Of a stretch of DNA of 9,105 bases, positions 6,025-9,105 are shown in pieces. The notes below the pieces were generated by a model. The model saw nothing but the letters and a program-made list of their open reading frames with translations. It was not told where the DNA came from and did not search any database. A program made the translations under genes and the position numbers. The stretch is from Thermoplasmata archaeon (GTDB taxonomy: Archaea; Thermoplasmatota; Thermoplasmata; Thermoplasmatales; Thermoplasmataceae): positions 1 through 9,105 of the forward strand of contig JAKAUD010000237.1 of NCBI GenBank assembly GCA_021827885.1, given 5' to 3'. Every line of letters starts with the position of its first letter. Position 1 is the stretch's first letter.

Positions 6025-7113
6025 TTGGTAATTACGTCAAGGAAGAGTGTCGAGGACCTTCGGGAACTGATAAAATCGGTGAGGGATAGGGGATTCCCAT
6101 ACGAGGGTAGAGAAGAGAAGGATAGGAACTGGTCTTATTATGACAGGGCGCAGATAAACGAGATAGCTGAAATTCTCGAGACCATCAGGGACATAGTGGA
6201 TGAAGCCTCTTCCAGAATTGAGAGAAAGAGAAAGGGACCGGGAAGGCCTGCTGTTCCACCTTCAGATGTTGTCAAGGTGATGCTCATGCAGGCATACTTC
6301 GGAATGCCGAACAGGGTAGCATAAGGCTTCCTGAGGCTGTTCGGGGAGAAGATGGGGATAGCGACGAGATTCTCCTATAAGACAATAGAAAGTGGATACG
6401 ACCCGGAGAGGAGCAGGGCGATTCTTGATGAGGTCATGAGGATAATCAACGAGAGGGGTAATTCCCTGGAGAAGATATTCTCCACAGACGGAACTGGTGA
6501 TCCAACATCGATGAAGATCAATTACGAGACCAGGAGGAGGGAGCAGAGGGAGAAGAAGGGAAATAAATCTGATGCATTCCCACACACCAGAGGCAAACAC
6601 GACTTCCAGTACTCCGTCTTCTCGACGGGAATACACACAAAGATAATAGCAGGATTTTCAAGCACGGACGACCATTCCATAGGTGAACTGTCTCATTTTC
6701 CAACAGTCATGGCACAGACTGCGGAAATGTGTCCCAGCAGGGAGGTGATGCTCGGTGATGCCCTGTACTCAAGCAGGAATGCCTGCTCAACGTTGGATTC
6801 ATATGGAGTGAGACCGTACTTCCTCCCGAAGAGCAATGTGACGTTCAGGGCGAAGGGTGTTGAATCGTGGAAGATGATGCTCTATGGTTTCATGGACAAT
6901 ACACAGCAATGGCTTGAGAACTATCACATGAGATCCATATCAGAATCAGTGAATTCAATGCTCAAGAGGAAGATGTCCTTCAAGATAAGGAAGAGACTTC
7001 TACATAGGAAGAGGACGGAGGAGTACCTGAAGATCAATACGCACAACCTCAGGCAGTTCAACTACCTGAAGCACACCAATCCCCAACTACTGAAAGATAA
7101 GGGCAGAGACTAA
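6025..7113 (+). pseudogene. DDE transposase interrupted by an in-frame TAA
   Basis: Two open segments (6025-6324 and 6352-7113) share one frame and join into a 362-codon transposase if the TAA at 6322-6324 is read through. The N-terminal part carries a charged helical region, then GPGRPAVPPSDVVKVMLMQ (71-89) and YFGMPNRVA, a DNA-binding-like start seen in IS4/IS5-type transposases. After the stop the sequence continues sensibly with GFLRLFG. The catalytic triad is visible as Asp155 (STDGT), Asp245 (LGDAL) and Glu307 in RSISESVNSMLKRK, followed by the basic tail and HNLRQFNYL. The start is probably TTG 6025; GTG 6079 is an alternative. Apart from this one codon the frame is clean, so the mutation is likely recent. 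ATG 6352, with GGGGAG three bases upstream, could give a product that keeps the triad but lacks the N-terminal domain. Confidence 0.85.
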
Positions 7114-7118
7114 TCAAG

Positions 7119-7138
7119 AGTAATTTTGTCCCAAGACC
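7119..7138 (-). repeat. Right terminal inverted repeat
   Basis: AGTAATTTTGTCCCAAGACC is the inverted partner of 5666-5685 (17 of 20 bases). It begins six bases after the transposase stop. Confidence 0.85.
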
Positions 7139-7147
7139 AAGTAACAG
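7139..7147 (+). repeat. Right target-site duplication of the insertion sequence
   Basis: AAGTAACAG is an exact copy of 5657-5665. The TAACAG portion is also the left arm of the inverted repeat next to the hddA promoter, so insertion copied one arm and left the complete repeat on the hddA side. Confidence 0.85.
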
Positions 7148-7157
7148 GAAACTGTTA
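7142..7157. promoter_or_regulatory. Inverted repeat overlapping the hddA TATA box, candidate operator
   Basis: TAACAG and CTGTTA are perfect 6-base arms around GAAA. The right arm runs into the TATA box at 7155-7164, a usual place for archaeal repressors to block TBP/TFB. The half-site resembles that of the palindrome at 5616-5629. Confidence 0.4.
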
Positions 7158-7164
7158 TAAATAT
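7155..7164 (+). promoter_or_regulatory. TATA box of the hddA-gmhA operon
   Basis: TTATAAATAT lies 20 to 29 bases before the ATG at 7184, the right spacing for a leaderless archaeal transcript. It lies outside the insertion sequence, so the operon has kept its core promoter. Confidence 0.6.
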
Positions 7165-7183
7165 AGAGGTATTCTTTTTCAAT

Positions 7184-8170
7184 ATGCTAAACAGGATGGT
7201 AATGACGAGAGCGCCCTTAAGGATAACTTTTGTCGGAGGTGGGACTGACCTCCCCTTTTACTACGAGAAGAGGGATTACGGTGCTGTCGTCTCATCTGCC
7301 ATTAATAAATATATTTACGTCACAGTAAACAGAAAATTCGACGATAACATAAGGGTCAGCTATTCCAAAACAGAGATAGTTGACTCCGTGAACAAGATTG
7401 AACATCCCACGGTGAGAGAGTCTTTGAGATTACTTGGCATTGAAAGTGGGATAGAAGTGGTGAGTATCTCAGACATACCATCCAGGGGAACAGGTCTTGG
7501 ATCAAGCAGCACATTCTTGGTAGCGCTGCTTCACGCCCTACATAGTTACAAGGGAGAATTTGTCAATGCTGATGAACTCGCCATGGAAGCTGTGAAGATT
7601 GAAAGATACATATTGAAGGAAGAAGGCGGAAAGCAGGACCAGTATATCGCGTCGCACGGTGGAATTAAACTGATGAAATTCATGAATGACGGGAGCGTTG
7701 ATATGACTAGTGCGATATCACACGACAGCAACATCAAGAGGGTTGAGGATGCGTTATTGCTCCTTTATACAAACAGGGAAAGAAGTTCTACTGAGATACA
7801 CAGGGATCAAATTATTAATTCATCAGAAAGGATGGATACCTACGACAAGATGAAGAAGTTGGCGGAGGTTACATTTAAGGCTATATATGATGGGGACATT
7901 GAAGCCCTAGGAGAGCTCATGAACACAAACTGGGAGTTGAAAAAGTCCCTATCGACCAAAATAAGTGACAGGTGGATTGATGAAAAGTACGAAAAGGCAT
8001 TGAGGTTGGGTGCGAAGGGGGGTAAACTAGTAGGGGCAGGAGGCGGAGGGTTTCTATTGCTGGTTGCAGAGCCTGAAAAACATGAAAGGATTGCAAGGGA
8101 GCTGGGGCTGAGGAAAGTAGATTTCAGATTCAGTCAATCTGGTAGCAGGGTGATTTTCATTGGAGAATGA
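7184..8170 (+). CDS. hddA: GHMP-family sugar kinase, D-glycero-D-manno-heptose 7-phosphate kinase-like (HddA)
   Basis: The enzyme probably phosphorylates C1 of heptose 7-phosphate with ATP, giving the 1,7-bisphosphate used for nucleotide-heptose synthesis. The 328 residues show the three GHMP motifs: RAPLRITFVGGGTD (9-22), the ATP-binding SRGTGLGSSS (100-109) and KGGKLVGAGGGGF (278-290). GGKQDQY (148-154) carries the likely catalytic Asp152. The RAPLRITFVGGGTDLP opening and GKQDQY are typical of the HddA/FKP-like branch rather than galactokinase or mevalonate kinase. The gmhA gene overlaps its end, and GmhA makes its expected substrate. The ATG at 7184 suits the leaderless TATA spacing; Met5 and Met7 are alternatives that keep motif 1. 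A kinase for a related sugar such as fucose is possible, but the neighbour favours heptose. Confidence 0.85.
   Translation: MLNRMVMTRAPLRITFVGGGTDLPFYYEKRDYGAVVSSAINKYIYVTVNRKFDDNIRVSYSKTEIVDSVNKIEHPTVRESLRLLGIESGIEVVSISDIPSRGTGLGSSSTFLVALLHALHSYKGEFVNADELAMEAVKIERYILKEEGGKQDQYIASHGGIKLMKFMNDGSVDMTSAISHDSNIKRVEDALLLLYTNRERSSTEIHRDQIINSSERMDTYDKMKKLAEVTFKAIYDGDIEALGELMNTNWELKKSLSTKISDRWIDEKYEKALRLGAKGGKLVGAGGGGFLLLVAEPEKHERIARELGLRKVDFRFSQSGSRVIFIGE
8149..8154 (+). promoter_or_regulatory. Ribosome binding site for the TTG start of gmhA
   Basis: GGTGAT, inside the 3' end of hddA, lies five bases before TTG 8160. It supports that unusual start and suggests translational coupling, since the two frames overlap by 11 bases. 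Confidence 0.6.
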
Positions 8171-8726
8171 GTTCGATTTCCTGGAGAAGTACATTTCGGA
8201 AGGAATAGAGGCAAGAAAATCCATAGACCCTTCTATGGTTATTGAATTGGCAGGAATCCTTTTGGATAAGCTCAAGAGGGGTGGAAAGCTGATAACATTC
8301 GGTAATGGAGGTTCGGCGGCAGACGCGCAACATTTTGCGGCAGAGCTTTCTGGAAGGTTCATAAAGGAGAGGAGGTCTTTCCCTGCTATTGCACTCACAG
8401 CCAACACCTCTTCCATTACGGCAATAGGAAACGACTACGACTTTTCAAAGGTATTTTCGAGACAGCTAGAAGGGTTATGCAGCAAGGATGACTTCGTTGT
8501 CGGTATAAGCACTTCGGGGAACTCAAATAACGTGATAGAGGGAATGAAAAAGGCTAGGGAGATAGGGGCATTCACCCTGGGAATGACGGGAAGGGATGGA
8601 GGGAGGCTGAAGGGAGTGGTAGATAATTGCATAAAGGTTGATTCAACTTTCACGCCCATAATACAGGAAGTGCACATTGCCATCATTCACATGATTTGCT
8701 ATTCTTTTGACGAGATGCTCGAGTAG
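8160..8726 (+). CDS. gmhA: Sedoheptulose-7-phosphate isomerase (GmhA), TTG start
   Basis: GmhA turns sedoheptulose 7-phosphate into D-glycero-D-manno-heptose 7-phosphate, the committed step to activated heptose. The 188-residue SIS-domain protein matches the family length. It has the phosphate-binding GNGGSAADAQHFAAEL (48-63), TANTSSITAIGND (80-92), the SIS loop GISTSGNSNNV (115-125) and QEVHIAIIHM (169-178). The zinc and catalytic residues known from E. coli GmhA (His61, Glu65, Gln172, His180) all have counterparts here at the same offset: His58, Glu62, Gln169 and His177. The start is TTG, overlapping hddA by 11 bases; an ATG at 8167 is out of frame. Its 3' end overlaps the convergent epimerase gene by 28 bases. 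GmhB phosphatase and HddC nucleotidyltransferase genes, needed to finish the pathway, are not in the window. Confidence 0.92.
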   Translation: MENEFDFLEKYISEGIEARKSIDPSMVIELAGILLDKLKRGGKLITFGNGGSAADAQHFAAELSGRFIKERRSFPAIALTANTSSITAIGNDYDFSKVFSRQLEGLCSKDDFVVGISTSGNSNNVIEGMKKAREIGAFTLGMTGRDGGRLKGVVDNCIKVDSTFTPIIQEVHIAIIHMICYSFDEMLE

Positions 8727-9105
8727 AGCAGGTTTAACCCCTTGTCAATATTCACCTTCGCTGAGAATCCCATTTCCTTCTTCGCTTTCGATGTGTCTGC
8801 CTGCGTGACCATGACGTAGTTTTTTACCGGCATCTTGACGTATTTTGGTTTTATCTTCGTTCCGACAATCTTCTGCAACTTTTCAACAGTCTCATTTAGA
8901 GAGTAGCTCTTCCCTGTCCCCACGTTATAGATATTGAACCCCTTTGCTGACGATGCTTTCTTCAGTGCATCGACAACGTCTGTCACGAAAACAAAATCCC
9001 TTCTCTGCTCCCCGTCTCCGTAGATCACGGGTCTCTCTTTTTTCATCATGGCATACATGAACTGGGTCAGCAGATTTGAATACACTCCCTTTCCAATGTC
9101 GTTGT
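8699..9105 (-). CDS. NAD-dependent sugar-nucleotide epimerase, HldD/GalE-like (C-terminal part, 5' end outside window)
   Basis: Only the last 135 or so codons are present. The frame is open to the window edge, reading Asn-Asp-Ile-Gly-Lys-Gly just inside it, so a GTG at 9085 is a valine codon and not a start. Visible are KGVYSNLLTQF, IYGDGEQRRDFVFVTDV, IYNVGTGKSYSLNE and the tail PVKNYVMVTQAD followed by KAKKEMGF. These line up with residues from about 166 onward of the epimerase at 4661-5581, so the two are paralogues of the same extended short-chain dehydrogenase group. The NAD site and the YxxxK motif lie outside the window. It converges on gmhA, overlapping it by 28 bases. A heptose-nucleotide epimerase is a reasonable guess from context. 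Confidence 0.82.
   Translation of the reverse strand, partial: NDIGKGVYSNLLTQFMYAMMKKERPVIYGDGEQRRDFVFVTDVVDALKKASSAKGFNIYNVGTGKSYSLNETVEKLQKIVGTKIKPKYVKMPVKNYVMVTQADTSKAKKEMGFSAKVNIDKGLNLLYSSISSKE

Larger units (their letters stand above)
5666..7138. mobile_element. Insertion sequence with DDE transposase and a divergent passenger gene
   Basis: The 1473-base element is bounded by 20-base imperfect inverted repeats and a 9-base target duplication. It holds a transposase gene on the + strand, interrupted by one stop codon, and a small intact gene on the - strand. The two start about 40 bases apart and run to opposite ends. DDE transposase, inverted repeats and target duplication size fit the broad IS4/IS5-type group; I cannot name the exact family. 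It is visibly richer in G+C (about 53% in a sampled line) than the rml part. It splits the promoter region between the epimerase and hddA. Confidence 0.88.

Noticed and set aside
6262..6636. Minus-strand frame of 124 codons inside the transposase
   Set aside because: Antisense shadow of the transposase coding frame, which carries the DDE residues.
8054..8416. Minus-strand frame of 120 codons across the hddA-gmhA junction
   Set aside because: It is antisense to two well-supported genes and shows no recognisable motif.
1..9105. CRISPR array, tRNA or rRNA genes
   Set aside because: No regularly spaced direct repeats and no cloverleaf or rRNA-like segments were seen by eye on either strand.

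Overview
The window looks archaeal, most likely from Thermoplasmata (Thermoplasmatales-like). Several genes have AT-rich TATA-like boxes about 20-30 bases before the first codon, as expected for leaderless transcripts. Others use TTG starts behind GGTGAT-type ribosome binding sites. Arginine is mostly AGA/AGG, and the glycosyltransferase resembles the dolichyl-phosphate type. The placement rests on these traits and not on any database match. The whole region is a surface-polysaccharide or glycan locus interrupted by one insertion sequence.

Left block (1-3535, + strand): a complete dTDP-L-rhamnose gene set in the order rmlA, rmlD, rmlC, rmlB. RmlA activates glucose-1-phosphate with dTTP, RmlB dehydrates it, RmlC epimerises it and RmlD reduces it. 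rmlD is odd: where an ATG is expected, 7 bases after a GAGGTG site, the sequence reads ACG.

Middle (3536-5581): a convergent intergenic region of 290 bases with a hairpin and a possible insertion-sequence end scar. Then, on the - strand, come a soluble ALG5/DPM1-like family 2 glycosyltransferase and, upstream of it, a sugar-nucleotide epimerase of the UDP-glucose 4-epimerase/HldD type.

Insertion sequence (5666-7138, 1473 bases): it has imperfect 20-base terminal inverted repeats and a perfect 9-base target duplication, AAGTAACAG. It carries a DDE transposase broken by one in-frame TAA and, divergent from it, an intact small gene of unknown function. It sits inside the promoter region shared by the epimerase (-) and the heptose genes (+).

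Right block (7184-9105): hddA-like heptose-7-phosphate kinase and gmhA-like sedoheptulose-7-phosphate isomerase, translationally coupled on the + strand. The 3' part of a second HldD-like epimerase follows on the - strand; it overlaps gmhA tail to tail and runs off the window. Together these point to a nucleotide-activated heptose pathway beside the rhamnose pathway.

Base composition changes across the window. Sampled lines in the rml and glycosyltransferase part are about 32-35% G+C, while those in the insertion sequence and hddA are about 47-53%. This suggests a mosaic locus.
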